Shown here one piece after another: positions 9,949 to 22,099 of a DNA stretch of 64,000 nt. The stretch is from Pelomonas dachongensis. GTDB lineage: Bacteria; Pseudomonadota; Gammaproteobacteria; Burkholderiales; Burkholderiaceae_C. The notes below the pieces were generated by a model. The model saw nothing but the letters and a program-made list of their open reading frames with translations. It was not told where the DNA came from and made no database searches. Position 1 is the stretch's first letter. Every line of letters starts with the position of its first letter. Position numbers and translations under genes: made by a program. The stretch is taken from assembly GCF_043555865.1 (NCBI RefSeq), contig NZ_JBIGHY010000010.1:136082-200081 (forward strand), read 5' to 3'.

Positions 9949-10671
9949 TCAGCCCAGTTCGGCGTTGTGATAGACGGCCTGCGTATCGTCGAGGTCCTCG
10001 ATGACGTCCAGCAGCTTTTGCATGCGCTCGGCGTCCTCGCCGGTCAGCGCGATCGTGTTCTCGGGGCGCATAGTCACTTCCGACAGCTCGGCCACCAGGC
10101 CGGCGGCTTCCAGCGCGGCCTTGACGGCCTCATAGTCGGCGGGCGAGGTCAACACCTCGATGGCACCGTCGTCGCCGGTGATGACGTCCTCGGCACCGGC
10201 CTCCAGTGCCACTTCCATGACCTTGTCTTCCGACGTGCCGGGCGCAAACAGCAGCTGGCCGACGTGCTTGAACTGGAAGGCCACGGAGCCGTCCGTGCCC
10301 ATGTTGCCGCCGTACTTGCTGAACGCGTGGCGCACCTCGGCCACGGTGCGGACGCGGTTGTCCGTCATCGTGTCGATCATGATGGCCGCGCCGCCGATGC
10401 CGTAGCCCTCGTAACGGATTTCCTCGTAGGTCAGGCCGTCGATGTTGCCGCTGGCCTTGTCGATGTTGTACTTGATGCGGTCGGCCGGCATGTTGGCCGC
10501 CTTGGCCTGCGCCACGGCCAACCGCAGGCGCGGGTTGTCCTTGATGTCGGGCCCACCCTGGCGGGCCGCGACCGTGATTTCACGGATGATCCGCGTCCAG
10601 ATTTTGCCGCGCTTCTCGTCCTGGCGGCCTTTGCGGTGTTGGATGTTGGCCCATTTGGAATGTCCGGCCAT
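9949..10671 (-). CDS. YebC/PmpR family protein
   Basis: Cytoplasmic protein of the TACO1/YebC family, long annotated as a transcriptional regulator and more recently tied to translation of proline-rich stretches. The 240-residue protein opens AGHSKWANIQHRKGRQD and contains GGPDIKDNPRLRLAV, YEGYGIGGAAIMIDTMTDNR and the KYGGNMGTDGSVAFQF segment. It is the first gene of the minus-strand run and faces the plus-strand ATPase gene at 10749 across 77 bases that must hold divergent promoters. Confidence 0.92.
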   Translation of the reverse strand: MAGHSKWANIQHRKGRQDEKRGKIWTRIIREITVAARQGGPDIKDNPRLRLAVAQAKAANMPADRIKYNIDKASGNIDGLTYEEIRYEGYGIGGAAIMIDTMTDNRVRTVAEVRHAFSKYGGNMGTDGSVAFQFKHVGQLLFAPGTSEDKVMEVALEAGAEDVITGDDGAIEVLTSPADYEAVKAALEAAGLVAELSEVTMRPENTIALTGEDAERMQKLLDVIEDLDDTQAVYHNAELG

Positions 10672-10748
10672 AAGGTGTGGCTCCCGGCGGCTGGCAGTGC
10701 AGCGCCTGATTTATCGTTGGCAGAAGCGCGATTTTAGAGGACCCGCCC

Positions 10749-12305
10749 ATGACTGACCCCATCCTGCTGGCCCGCCATGCCGAGACCGAGTGCCTGCTGC
10801 TGCCGGCGCTGGCCAATCGCCACGGCCTGATCACCGGCGCCACCGGCACCGGCAAGACCATCAGCCTGCAGAAGCTGGCCGAGAGCTTCAGCAAGCTCGG
10901 CGTGCCCGTTTTCATGGCCGACGTGAAGGGCGACCTGACCGGCATCAGTCAGGCCGGCAACCCCAGCGAGAAGCTGCTGGCCGTGCTGAAGGACCGGGGC
11001 ATAGCGCCGCCGGAGAAGCTGGCCTGCCCCACCACGCTATGGGACGTGTTCGGCGAGCAGGGCCACCCGGTGCGCGCGACGGTGTCGGACATGGGCCCGC
11101 TGCTGCTGGCGCGCATGCTGGCGCTGAACGAGACGCAGGCTGGCGTGCTGCAGATGGTGTTCAAGATCGCCGACGACAACGGCCTGTTGCTGCTGGACCT
11201 GAAGGACCTACGCGCGATGCTGCAGCACGTGGGCGACAACGCGAGTCAGTTCACGACGCAGTACGGCAACGTATCGGCCGCCAGCGTGGGCGCCATCCAG
11301 CGAGGCCTGCTGCAGATCGAGGCGCAGGGCGGCGACAAGTTCTTCGGCGAGCCGATGCTCAACATCGCCGACTTCATGCAGACGGACCAGGGCCTCGGCG
11401 TCATCAACATCCTGGCAGCGGACAAGCTGATGAACGCGCCGCGCCTGTACGCAACGTTCCTGCTGTGGATGCTGAGCGAGCTGTTCGAGACGCTGCCCGA
11501 GGTGGGCGACCTGGACAAACCCAAGCTGGTGTTCTTCTTCGACGAGGCCCACCTACTGTTCAAGGATGCGCCGGATGCGCTGGTCGAGCGCATCGAGCTG
11601 GTCGTGCGGCTGGTGCGCTCCAAGGGCGTGGGCGTGTACTTCGTGACACAGAACCCGCTGGACATCCCCGACACCGTGCTGGGCCAGCTTGGCAACCGCG
11701 TGCAGCATGCGCTGCGCGCCTTCACGCCACGCGACCAGAAAGCCGTCAAAAGTGCGGCCGACACCATGCGCGCCAAGCCCGGGCTGGACATCGCGGCCGC
11801 GATCACCGAGCTGGGCGTCGGCGAGGCCCTGGTCAGCCTGCTCGATGAGAAAGGCCGGCCCAGCATCACGGAGCGCGTGTTCGTGCTGCCGCCGGGCAGC
11901 CAGATCGGCCCCATCAATCCGCAGCAGCGCCAGCAGCTCATCGCAACCTCGCTGGTGGCCGGCGTCTACGAGAAGCAGCTGGATCGCGAGTCAGCCTACG
12001 AGAAGCTGGTCGGCAAGCCGGCCGCCGCCGCGCCGCAGGGGGGCGGCATGGCGGCCGAAGCGGGCAGCGTCTTCAAGGGCGGTCAGCAACCCGCACCCGC
12101 GCCGGCCGAAGCCGGCGGCGGCCTGATGGACAGCCTGAAGGACGTGCTGTTCGGCACCACCGGCCCGCGTGGCGGGCGCCACCCCGGCCTGGCCGAGAAG
12201 GCCGCGCAGTCGGCCGTGCGCAGCATGGGCTCGGCCGTGGGCCGCGAGATCATCCGCGGCGTGCTGGGCAGCATCCTGGGCGGCGGTGGCAGCCGCCGGC
12301 GCTGA
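10749..12305 (+). CDS. HerA/YjgR-like ATPase (DUF853)
   Basis: P-loop ATPase of the HerA-FtsK superfamily; E. coli YjgR is the closest named relative. The 518 residues include Walker A GATGTGKT (about 31-38), DVKGDLTGI soon after, Walker B LVFFFDEAHLLF (about 255-266) and the VTQNPLDIPDTVLGQLGNR arginine-finger region. The C-terminus (about 430-518) is Gly/Ala/Pro-rich and low complexity. The biological role of the family is unsettled. It stands alone, divergent from yebC. Confidence 0.85.
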   Translation: MTDPILLARHAETECLLLPALANRHGLITGATGTGKTISLQKLAESFSKLGVPVFMADVKGDLTGISQAGNPSEKLLAVLKDRGIAPPEKLACPTTLWDVFGEQGHPVRATVSDMGPLLLARMLALNETQAGVLQMVFKIADDNGLLLLDLKDLRAMLQHVGDNASQFTTQYGNVSAASVGAIQRGLLQIEAQGGDKFFGEPMLNIADFMQTDQGLGVINILAADKLMNAPRLYATFLLWMLSELFETLPEVGDLDKPKLVFFFDEAHLLFKDAPDALVERIELVVRLVRSKGVGVYFVTQNPLDIPDTVLGQLGNRVQHALRAFTPRDQKAVKSAADTMRAKPGLDIAAAITELGVGEALVSLLDEKGRPSITERVFVLPPGSQIGPINPQQRQQLIATSLVAGVYEKQLDRESAYEKLVGKPAAAAPQGGGMAAEAGSVFKGGQQPAPAPAEAGGGLMDSLKDVLFGTTGPRGGRHPGLAEKAAQSAVRSMGSAVGREIIRGVLGSILGGGGSRRR

Positions 12306-12386
12306 GCCGCGCGGGCTTCGCGCCGCCCGGCGTCCGCTCGTCGCAGGCCGCTGGCGCCGGGGCGTGCGCCTGCCGATGCTGCGCGC

Positions 12387-13451
12387 ATGAACGCTCCCCC
12401 CTCTCGCCGGGAATGGCCGACCTATGTCGGCGGCACGGTCGCCATCTGCGTCGTCGTGGGCCTGCTGAACTACCTGCTGCGCGGCGGGCAGTTCTGGCAC
12501 GGCATGCTGTATTCGTTCACCGTCGGGGTGCAGATCTCGGCCTGTATCTCGCTGCTGACCTACGGCCTGTCCGCGCTGCTGCGGCGTCGGCAGGGTGACA
12601 CGGCAGAGCTGCGCCATGGCTGGGTCGGCTGGGGCTGGCTGATGCCCTGCATCGTGGTCGGCACGCTGGCGGGCTACAGCGGCGGCCTGTGGCTGGGTGA
12701 CCTGATCACCGGCGGACGCCATTTCACCTCCTGGCAGAGCGCCGACCGCCGCCTGGCGCTGTCCGTCGCGTTCACGCTGCTGGTGTCAGTGCTGGCCACC
12801 TGGTGGTTCTTCTCGCTGTACAAGATCAACCGTTCGCGCATCGAGCGCGTCCAGGCCGAGCGCCAAGCGGCGGAAGCGCGGCTGGCGCTGCTGCAAAGCC
12901 AGCTGGAGCCGCACATGCTGTTCAACACGCTGGCCCACCTGCGCGTGCTGATCAAGCTGCGGCCGGACGAGGCGCAGCAGATGCTGGACCGCCTCATCGA
13001 ATACCTGCGCGCCACGCTGCAGGCCAGCCGCGCCACCGAGCATGCGCTGGCCGACGAGTTCGAGCGGCTGTCCGACTACCTCGCGCTGATGCAGCTGCGC
13101 ATGGGCGAGCGGCTGCACGTGCGGCTGGACCTGCCGCCCGACCTGGCCGCCCTCGCCATCCCGCCGCTGCTGCTGCAGCCGTTGGTGGAGAACGCCATCA
13201 AGCACGGACTCGAGCCACATGTGGACGGCGGCGAGCTGCGCGTGTCGGCGGCGCGCGACGGCGCGCGGCTGGTGCTGGAAGTCGCCGACAACGGGGCCGG
13301 ACTGACCCAGGCGACCGGACTGCCCGGCGCCGGCTTTGGGCTGGACCAGGTGCGCGAGCGCCTCGCCCAGCGCTATGGCAACGCTGCCCGCTTCACGCTC
13401 CAGCCGCAGCCCGGCGGTGGCAGCCTGGCCCGCATCGAGATTGCGTCATGA
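12387..13451 (+). CDS. LytS/AlgZ-type sensor histidine kinase
   Basis: Inner-membrane kinase of the His_kinase (PF06580) type, 354 residues. Four hydrophobic segments fall near residues 13-30, 40-65, 80-105 and 120-145, so it senses within or near the membrane. A short coiled coil leads to the phospho-acceptor block QLEPHMLFNTLAHLR (His about 176) and the HATPase block with LVENAIKHGLEPH and VADNGAG. Its stop overlaps the response regulator start (ATGA), so the pair is translationally coupled. The signal is unknown. Confidence 0.88.
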   Translation: MNAPPSRREWPTYVGGTVAICVVVGLLNYLLRGGQFWHGMLYSFTVGVQISACISLLTYGLSALLRRRQGDTAELRHGWVGWGWLMPCIVVGTLAGYSGGLWLGDLITGGRHFTSWQSADRRLALSVAFTLLVSVLATWWFFSLYKINRSRIERVQAERQAAEARLALLQSQLEPHMLFNTLAHLRVLIKLRPDEAQQMLDRLIEYLRATLQASRATEHALADEFERLSDYLALMQLRMGERLHVRLDLPPDLAALAIPPLLLQPLVENAIKHGLEPHVDGGELRVSAARDGARLVLEVADNGAGLTQATGLPGAGFGLDQVRERLAQRYGNAARFTLQPQPGGGSLARIEIAS

Positions 13452-14227
13452 CCCCCACCGCCCTCATCGCCGAAGACGAACCGCTGCTGGCCGACAACCT
13501 GCGCATGGAGCTGGCCACCGCCTGGCCCGCGTTGCAGGTCGTAGCGCAGGCCGGCAACGGCACTGCGGCCGTGGCGCTGGCGCTGCAGCACCGGCCGCGG
13601 GTCTGCTTCCTGGACATCCGCATGCCCGGCATGACCGGGCTGGAGGCCGCGCAGGCCATCACCGAGGACTGGGCGGACGACGCGGGCGCCCTGCCCCTGT
13701 TCGTCTTCGTGACCGCCTACGACCAGTACGCGCTGCAAGCCTTCGACGCCGCCGCGGCCGACTACCTGCTCAAGCCCGTCACGCCCGCGCGGCTGGTGCA
13801 GTGCGTGCAGCGGCTGCAGGCGCGTCTGGCCCAGCCCGCAGAGCAGGACGCCACGCTGGCTTCGCTGCGACAGTTGCTCGCTCAGGCCGTCACGCCGGTG
13901 CCGCGGCTGCGCCACCTGCAGGCGGCCGTCGGCGACGCTGTCGAGCTGGTGCCGGTGGACGACATCGTCTACCTGGAGGCCGCCGACAAGTACGTGCGCG
14001 CCGTGACGGCCGAGCGCGACTACTGGGTGCGCGTGTCGCTGCGCGAGCTGCTGCCGCAGCTGGACGCCGAACGCTTCTGGCAGGTGCACCGCGCCACCGT
14101 CGTCCACATCGACGCCGTGGCCCGCGCGCAGCGGCAGGAAAACGGCACCGTGCTGCTGGTGCTGCGCCAGCGGCCAGAGACGCTGACAGTCAGCCGCGTG
14201 CACGCCACTCGTTTCAAGGCGCTGTAA
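13448..14227 (+). CDS. LytTR-type response regulator
   Basis: 259-residue partner of the preceding kinase. The receiver domain (about 1-125) has the acidic pair in AEDEPLLADN, phospho-acceptor Asp in CFLDIRMPGM, and the conserved Thr and Lys in FVTAYDQ and LLKPVTPARL. The LytTR DNA-binding domain (about 155-259) contains VDDIVYLEAADKYVRAV and FWQVHRATVVH, matching the AlgR/LytR fold. An inverted repeat lies 24 bases after its stop, in front of the next small gene. Confidence 0.92.
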   Translation: MTPTALIAEDEPLLADNLRMELATAWPALQVVAQAGNGTAAVALALQHRPRVCFLDIRMPGMTGLEAAQAITEDWADDAGALPLFVFVTAYDQYALQAFDAAAADYLLKPVTPARLVQCVQRLQARLAQPAEQDATLASLRQLLAQAVTPVPRLRHLQAAVGDAVELVPVDDIVYLEAADKYVRAVTAERDYWVRVSLRELLPQLDAERFWQVHRATVVHIDAVARAQRQENGTVLLVLRQRPETLTVSRVHATRFKAL

Positions 14228-14250
14228 CGGCACGGTAGATGGCGCGCCGC

Positions 14251-14272
14251 GAAAACCGTATAAACGGTTTTC
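14251..14272. promoter_or_regulatory. Perfect 9-4-9 inverted repeat, candidate operator
   Basis: GAAAACCGT (14251-14259), spacer ATAA, then ACGGTTTTC (14264-14272). The repeat is AT-richer than its surroundings and ends six bases before the ATG of the small gene at 14279, so it covers that gene's ribosome-binding region. A terminator for the two-component pair is unlikely because no T-tract follows. It could be a binding site for the small protein it precedes. Confidence 0.55.
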
Positions 14273-14278
14273 ATCGTT

Positions 14279-14551
14279 ATGCCCCATACCCGCAAGCCCC
14301 CGCCCCCGCCCGCTCGCGCCCAGCTCGTGCGCGACGGCTTCACCATGCCCGAGGCGGACTACGCGCTGCTGAAGGAGTTGAAGAACCGGCTGCATGGCGT
14401 CCAGCGGGAGGCCAAGAAGAGCGAGCTGCTGCGTGCCGGCTTGCAGGCACTGGCGCGGCTGGAACCCGCTGCCCTCGCGGCGGCTCTGGACCGGCTTGAG
14501 CCGGTGAAGACGGGCCGCCCGCGAAAGTCCGGCGAGGAGAAGAAGACATGA
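14279..14551 (+). CDS. Small conserved protein, possible DNA-binding regulator
   Basis: 90-residue basic protein with a Pro-rich N-terminus, then RAQLVRDGFTMPEADYALLKELKNR and AKKSELLRAGLQALARL, ending GRPRKSGEEKK. A short beta-like strand followed by two helices with a KKSELLRAG second helix resembles ribbon-helix-helix regulators, although I do not recognise a named family. The perfect inverted repeat immediately upstream would suit an autoregulated dimer. It overlaps the next membrane-protein gene by four bases (ATGA). Confidence 0.65.
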   Translation: MPHTRKPPPPPARAQLVRDGFTMPEADYALLKELKNRLHGVQREAKKSELLRAGLQALARLEPAALAAALDRLEPVKTGRPRKSGEEKKT

Positions 14552-15360
14552 CCGACGCGACCCCCTGGTGGCAGCTGCTGTGCGCCATCGCCGGCGTGAA
14601 CCTGCTCGCCTGGACGGTCTCGACCGCCTGGCTGCACCGCCACCGTCCTGACGGCACGACCTGGCCCCACCAGCGGCTGCAGCTCGTTCTGTCGGCGCTG
14701 TACGTGCTGGGCTGCGGCTACCGCTCGGTGCTGCCGGTGTTCGACGTGCCTCGCGTCGTCATGGTGGACTCCTGGGCCTCCAGCGTGCTGGTGGGGCGCA
14801 CGGTGGCCACCATCGCCGAGCTGAGCTTCGCTGCGCAATGGGCGCTGCTGCTGCGCGGTGCGGCGCTGGCGACCGGGCACCGGTTCAGCCACTCGGTCGC
14901 GCTGGCCATCGTGCCGCTGATCGCCATCGCCGAGGTCAACTCCTGGTACGCAGTGCTGACGACGCGCAACATCGGCCACGTTGTCGAGGAAGCGCTGTGG
15001 GGCAGCTGCGCGCTGCTCAGCGTCATCGCGATGGCGGGCCTGTGGCCACGGGCCAGTGCGCGCGGCCGGCGCTGGCTGGTGCCGGCGCTCGTGGCCGGCA
15101 CGCTGTACACGGCCTGCATGTTCTTCATCGACGTGCCCATGTACTGGGCGCGCTGGCTGGCCGACGAGGCCGCCGGCCGCGCCTACGTGACGCTGGCGGC
15201 CGGCGTGGCCGATGTGTCCAGCCGCTGGACCGTGTCGCACGACTGGGCGCACTGGCGCAGCGAGGTCGTGTGGATGACGCTCTACTTCAGCGTGGCGGTG
15301 TGGATCAGCATCGCGCTGGCGCACGTGCGCGTGCCCCTGCGGTTGGAGCGGCGTCCTTAG
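14548..15360 (+). CDS. Multi-pass membrane protein of unknown function
   Basis: 270 residues with about seven hydrophobic segments (first near 8-25, last near 240-262) and no recognised catalytic motif. Conserved-looking polar spots are DVPRVV, AEVNSWYAVLTT and FIDVPMYWARW. Its start overlaps the small putative regulator by four bases, so the two are made together. Function not recognised. Confidence 0.7.
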   Translation: MTDATPWWQLLCAIAGVNLLAWTVSTAWLHRHRPDGTTWPHQRLQLVLSALYVLGCGYRSVLPVFDVPRVVMVDSWASSVLVGRTVATIAELSFAAQWALLLRGAALATGHRFSHSVALAIVPLIAIAEVNSWYAVLTTRNIGHVVEEALWGSCALLSVIAMAGLWPRASARGRRWLVPALVAGTLYTACMFFIDVPMYWARWLADEAAGRAYVTLAAGVADVSSRWTVSHDWAHWRSEVVWMTLYFSVAVWISIALAHVRVPLRLERRP

Positions 15361-15373
15361 AATCGCAGCCCTC

Positions 15374-15394
15374 GCGGGCCGGAACATGGCCCGC
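15374..15394 (+). promoter_or_regulatory. 7-7-7 hairpin in the glnS leader
   Basis: GCGGGCC (15374-15380), a seven-base loop, GGCCCGC (15388-15394). It lies between the membrane-protein stop and the glnS ATG, 20 bases before the latter. No T-run follows. It could be a weak end for the upstream operon or a leader structure; it does not resemble a T-box. Confidence 0.3.
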
Positions 15395-15414
15395 TTCCAT
15401 TTCCAGAGCCCACG

Positions 15415-17184
<1,770 letters not shown>

Positions 17185-17234
17185 TGCGGCGCGCGCAGCG
17201 CTGAGCCGCGGCGGCCTTTGATAGGCTGGCGCGC

Positions 17235-18500
17235 ATGCAACCCACCCGCTCGCCACTGCTCCGCCTCGCCGCCGCACTGCTGTGCTGCGGCGCCCTCACC
17301 ACCCCGGCTCAGGCCGCCGACCCCGCCACGCGCGCACTGCGCGGCGTGCGGGTGTATCCGGCGCCGGATGCGAAGCCCATCGACAACGGCGTCGTGCTCG
17401 TGCGCGAGGGCCGCATCGTCGACGTCGTCTCGCGTGACGCCGCGGCAGGCGTGCCGCCGCTGGCGCCGGCCTGCGATGGCGGCGTGCTCGTGGCGGGCTT
17501 CCAGAACAGCCACGTGCACCTGAACGGCGCCGCGTTTGCGCACGCACAGACCGCCAAGGCCGCCACGCTGGAAGCCGGCCTGACGGCGCTGCTGACCCGC
17601 TACGGCTTCACCACCGCCTTCGACATCGCATCCGACCGCGACAACACACTGGCCCTGCGCACCCGCGTGAACCGGGGTGAGCTGAAGGGCCCGCGCCTGC
17701 TGACGGCCGGCCTGCCGCTGTTCCCGCACGGCGGGCTGCCCGCGTACATCGACCACTTCGACCCCGCCTTCCTCGCCAAGCTGCCCCAGCCCGACTCCGT
17801 GGCCGCGGCGCTGGCGGCGGTGCGGCAGAACCTTGATGCGGGCGCCGAGGCGACCAAGCTGTTCCTCGTCACACCGCAGCGCAACCAGCCGCCCAAGCGC
17901 ATCGCCGCCGACATCGCCGCGGCCGCCGTCACGCAGACGCACCGCCGCGGGCGGCTGGTCTTCGCGCACCCGACCGACCTGGACGGCGTGCGCGCGGCGC
18001 TGAATGCCGGCGTCGACATCCTGGCGCATCCGCCGCTGGGCGTGCCCGGCCCCTGGCCGGCAGACCTGATGGACGCGCTGCGCGCCCAGGGCGTGCACAT
18101 GGTGCCGACGCTGAAGCTGCTTCGCTACGAGCTGGCCAAGGAAAAGGTACCGGCGCCGGCGGCCGAGGCGGTGCTGCAGGACAGCGTGCGCGAGTTCGGC
18201 CGCTTCGCGGCGGCCGGCGGTCAGGTGCTGTTCGGTACCGACGTGGACTACATGGAGGACAGCGACCCCACCGAGGAGTACGAGCTGCTGGCGCAGGCCG
18301 GCCTGCGGCCCTTGCAGATCCTCGCGGCGCTGACGACGACGCCGGCCGAGCGCTGGAACGAGGGTTCGCGGCGTGGGCGGCTGCGCGCGGGCATGGACGC
18401 TGACATCGTGGTGCTGAACGCCGACCCGGCCGAGTCGGTCAGGCACTTTGCCGACGTGAAATGCACGCTGCGCGGCGGCCGGGTGATCTTCAGCCGCTGA
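17235..18500 (+). CDS. Secreted amidohydrolase-family protein
   Basis: 421-residue metal-dependent hydrolase of the imidazolonepropionase-like group. It has a signal peptide (about 1-27, ending AQA), a composite beta domain at both ends, and a TIM barrel with the metal motif HVHLNG, a Lys in TKLFLVTP that may be the carbamylated bridging residue, His in FAHPTD and ILAHPP, and Asp in FGTDVDYM. A C-terminal GRLRAGMDADIVVLNADP closes the fold. Substrate unknown; a periplasmic location is inferred. Confidence 0.82.
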   Translation: MQPTRSPLLRLAAALLCCGALTTPAQAADPATRALRGVRVYPAPDAKPIDNGVVLVREGRIVDVVSRDAAAGVPPLAPACDGGVLVAGFQNSHVHLNGAAFAHAQTAKAATLEAGLTALLTRYGFTTAFDIASDRDNTLALRTRVNRGELKGPRLLTAGLPLFPHGGLPAYIDHFDPAFLAKLPQPDSVAAALAAVRQNLDAGAEATKLFLVTPQRNQPPKRIAADIAAAAVTQTHRRGRLVFAHPTDLDGVRAALNAGVDILAHPPLGVPGPWPADLMDALRAQGVHMVPTLKLLRYELAKEKVPAPAAEAVLQDSVREFGRFAAAGGQVLFGTDVDYMEDSDPTEEYELLAQAGLRPLQILAALTTTPAERWNEGSRRGRLRAGMDADIVVLNADPAESVRHFADVKCTLRGGRVIFSR

Positions 18501-18515
18501 CAGACAGGCAGACGA

Positions 18516-18737
18516 TCAATCCCTCGCCCCGCCGCACCGCAGCACGACGGGCACTGCGTACTCCCGCCCCACCACCGCCCGCGCGAACAGGTAGTTCTGA
18601 CGCGCGCGATCGCTCAGCGCGTCCAGCGCGACGCCGCCGTGCGCATCGCAGGGAAACGCCAGCGCGCGGCCGGCGTTGAACAGGGACTCGAACCGCAGTT
18701 CGTAATCGGCACTCAAAGGCATGGGGCGTGAGTTCAT
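18516..18737 (-). CDS. Small conserved hypothetical protein
   Basis: 73-residue soluble protein: LSADYELRFESLFNAGRALAF in the first half, CDAHGGVALDALSDRARQNYLFARAVVGREY in the second. It looks like a compact alpha/beta protein conserved in Burkholderiales, but I know of no function. The ATG at 18737 is preferred to the longer frame because the extra 22 residues are not conserved-looking. It is convergent with the amidohydrolase (15 bases apart). Confidence 0.7.
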   Translation of the reverse strand: MNSRPMPLSADYELRFESLFNAGRALAFPCDAHGGVALDALSDRARQNYLFARAVVGREYAVPVVLRCGGARD

Positions 18738-18849
18738 GGGACACCTCGTCTTGAGGTTCAAGTTAGGCGCCACACCCCAGCGCTGCGCGTGAAAAGGTCG
18801 CATCCGGCGACGCGGACTGCCGCGAATGCGGGCGGATGTGACAAACCCG

Positions 18850-20247
<1,398 letters not shown>

Positions 20248-20375
20248 GCCGCGATTGTCCAGCCTGTGACTTCCTTCTCGGTTGGGCGGTCCGGCGGCGT
20301 CTCGCTTGCATTTGCTCACGAATGCACGGGAAGCCCCTCACTAGCATTCGGGCTGGCGTCTAACGCCTCAGCCGC

Positions 20376-20864
20376 ATGCCCACCGATTCCTTCCCCGCCA
20401 CCCTGCCGAACGACCCGCCCACCTCGGCCCGCACCCGCGTGCTGGCCGGGCTGGACGATGCGCCGCGCACCACGCCCCGCAACGGCGCCAGGCCGGCGGA
20501 ACGCCCGGCAGCCGCGCAGGTCCCGAACACACAGCCGGCCGCACCGGATGCGCTGCCACGCTGGGCCAAGGGCGCGGTCATTGGCGGCGTGCTGCTGGCG
20601 GTGGCCATGCCGACGTCGGTGCTGCTGTCGCGCTCCATGCTGGTGCAGTCGGCACTGTTGGAGCAGAGCAGCTCCAAGGCGGCGATGGTCTGCACCGCCG
20701 GCGAGGGCCGCGCGCTCGATGGCTCCGGCCTGCTGGGCTGGCTGTTCGGCGGCTCCTACTTCCACTGCGGCGACTGGGAAACACGCGAGGCCCGTCAGCA
20801 GCGCGACCGCGACCGCGACCAGGCCAACTTCATGGCCCGCGAGCGGGCCAAGCAGCAGTACTGA
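20376..20864 (+). CDS. Hypothetical single-pass membrane protein
   Basis: 162 residues. The first 60 are Pro/Ala/Arg-rich and probably disordered; a hydrophobic segment (about 68-90, GAVIGGVLLAVAMPTSVLL) anchors it; the rest holds two Cys (CTAGEG and FHCGDW) and a charged Arg/Asp/Gln tail. A short CGCGAC repeat encodes the RDRDRD stretch. It is convergent with the yciH-like gene and not recognised. Confidence 0.6.
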   Translation: MPTDSFPATLPNDPPTSARTRVLAGLDDAPRTTPRNGARPAERPAAAQVPNTQPAAPDALPRWAKGAVIGGVLLAVAMPTSVLLSRSMLVQSALLEQSSSKAAMVCTAGEGRALDGSGLLGWLFGGSYFHCGDWETREARQQRDRDRDQANFMARERAKQQY

Positions 20865-20870
20865 CGGCGC

Positions 20871-21224
20871 TCAGCCGCCGGCCCGCTTGACGGTCCAGCC
20901 TTCGGGCCGAGCCTGCAGCCAGGCGACGACCTTCTCCAGGTGATCGCCCTGGATCTCGATGATCCCTTCCTTGGCTGTGCCGCCGCTGCCGCAGGTCGCC
21001 TTCAGCTGCTTGGCCAGCGCCGTCAGCGCCGCGTCGTCCAGCGGCAGGCCGTGGACCGCCGTGACACCCTTGCCCTTGCGGCCGGCCGTCTCGCGGCGCA
21101 CGCGCACGATGCCGTCGCCCGCCGGGCGCGTGGCGGTCTTGCAGGCGCATTGCGCCTCGGGTTGGCCGCAGCCGGCGCAGGCACGACCGAAATCGGTGGA
21201 ATAGACCAGGCGGGATCCGCTCAT
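20871..21224 (-). CDS. YciH-like SUI1/eIF1 family protein
   Basis: 117-residue relative of eukaryotic translation initiation factor eIF1. The SUI1 domain fills residues about 45-112 (LKATCGSGGTAKEGIIEIQGDH is the family core). A Cys cluster CAGCGQPEAQCAC near residue 17 may bind zinc. E. coli YciH is 108 residues and discriminates against leaderless or non-canonical initiation. It overlaps the binding-protein gene by four bases on the same strand. Confidence 0.88.
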   Translation of the reverse strand: MSGSRLVYSTDFGRACAGCGQPEAQCACKTATRPAGDGIVRVRRETAGRKGKGVTAVHGLPLDDAALTALAKQLKATCGSGGTAKEGIIEIQGDHLEKVVAWLQARPEGWTVKRAGG

Positions 21225-22099
21225 CGCAAGCTCTTCATCAGTTGTTCAGGCGTCAGCCGGGGTTCCCCGGCGCTGGGCCAGCCCGGCGGCGACGCGAGCC
21301 GGATGACACGGCGCCGTGCCAGCTGCAGCACGGGTTCGTAGGGTTGCAGGCGCTGCCGCAGCAGCGACTGCAGGCTGCCGTCCGCGTAGGCCCGCTGCAG
21401 CCCGGTGGTCATGCGCGCCAGCAGCGCGACGTTGGCCGGGTGGGTGTGGAAATAGCTGGGCAGGTCGTAGGCCAGCAGCAGGCTGTCGTCCAGCATCAGG
21501 CCGGGCAGGTCGGCGTGACGCTCCAGCTCGGGCCCGGCCTCCAGGATGCTGCGGCAGAACAGGTCGACGCGGCCCAGCGCCACCATCTGAAACATGGCGG
21601 GGTAGGACGTGCGTTCGACGACCTTCAGCCCGTTGGCACGAAGCACGGTCACGTCCGCCCAGTCCTTGCCCTGCACGTGCACGAAGGGCCGCAGGTCGCG
21701 CAGCTGGCGCACGGCCCGCAGCTGCTCGCGCCGCGCCGGGTTGACGAAGCAGACACGGTAGCCATGCACGCCCAGGTGCAGCGGGAAAGGCACCGCCACC
21801 AGCCCAGCCGCGCGGCCGACGTCGGGCGCCACGGGCAACAGCAGGTTGGGCGGGCTGTTCTGTCCCGCCGCCCGCAGCGCGCGCAAGTTGTTCATCGGCA
21901 CCGACTGCTCAAGCCGGTAGTCGCCATGGCTGGCCTGCGTGCGGTCCAGCGCCAGCCTGGCAATGCCGCCGATGAAGTCGTTGCGCGGATCGGTCGCGCC
22001 GTCCGGCGCCCGCAGCGTCACCACCAGCGGGGGCGCCGCCGCCGCGCGCGTGCCCAGCAGCGCGAGTGCAGCGGCGAGCACCCGGCGGCGCGTGGTCAT
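21221..22099 (-). CDS. Periplasmic substrate-binding-like protein
   Basis: 292 residues with a Tat-like or Sec signal (TRRRVLAAALALLGTRAAAA). The body resembles family 3 solute-binding proteins in overall pattern (VDLFCRSILEAGPELERH, TTGLQRAYADGSLQSLLRQRL near the end), but no transporter genes are adjacent, so it may be a sensor-like or orphan binding protein. It overlaps both neighbours by four bases: the S9 peptidase upstream and yciH downstream. Confidence 0.7.
   Translation of the reverse strand: MTTRRRVLAAALALLGTRAAAAPPLVVTLRAPDGATDPRNDFIGGIARLALDRTQASHGDYRLEQSVPMNNLRALRAAGQNSPPNLLLPVAPDVGRAAGLVAVPFPLHLGVHGYRVCFVNPARREQLRAVRQLRDLRPFVHVQGKDWADVTVLRANGLKVVERTSYPAMFQMVALGRVDLFCRSILEAGPELERHADLPGLMLDDSLLLAYDLPSYFHTHPANVALLARMTTGLQRAYADGSLQSLLRQRLQPYEPVLQLARRRVIRLASPPGWPSAGEPRLTPEQLMKSLR

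Noticed and set aside
8557..10737. Plus-strand open frame of 726 codons over purD and yebC
   Set aside because: Mirror image of two certain minus-strand genes; no start site or domain.
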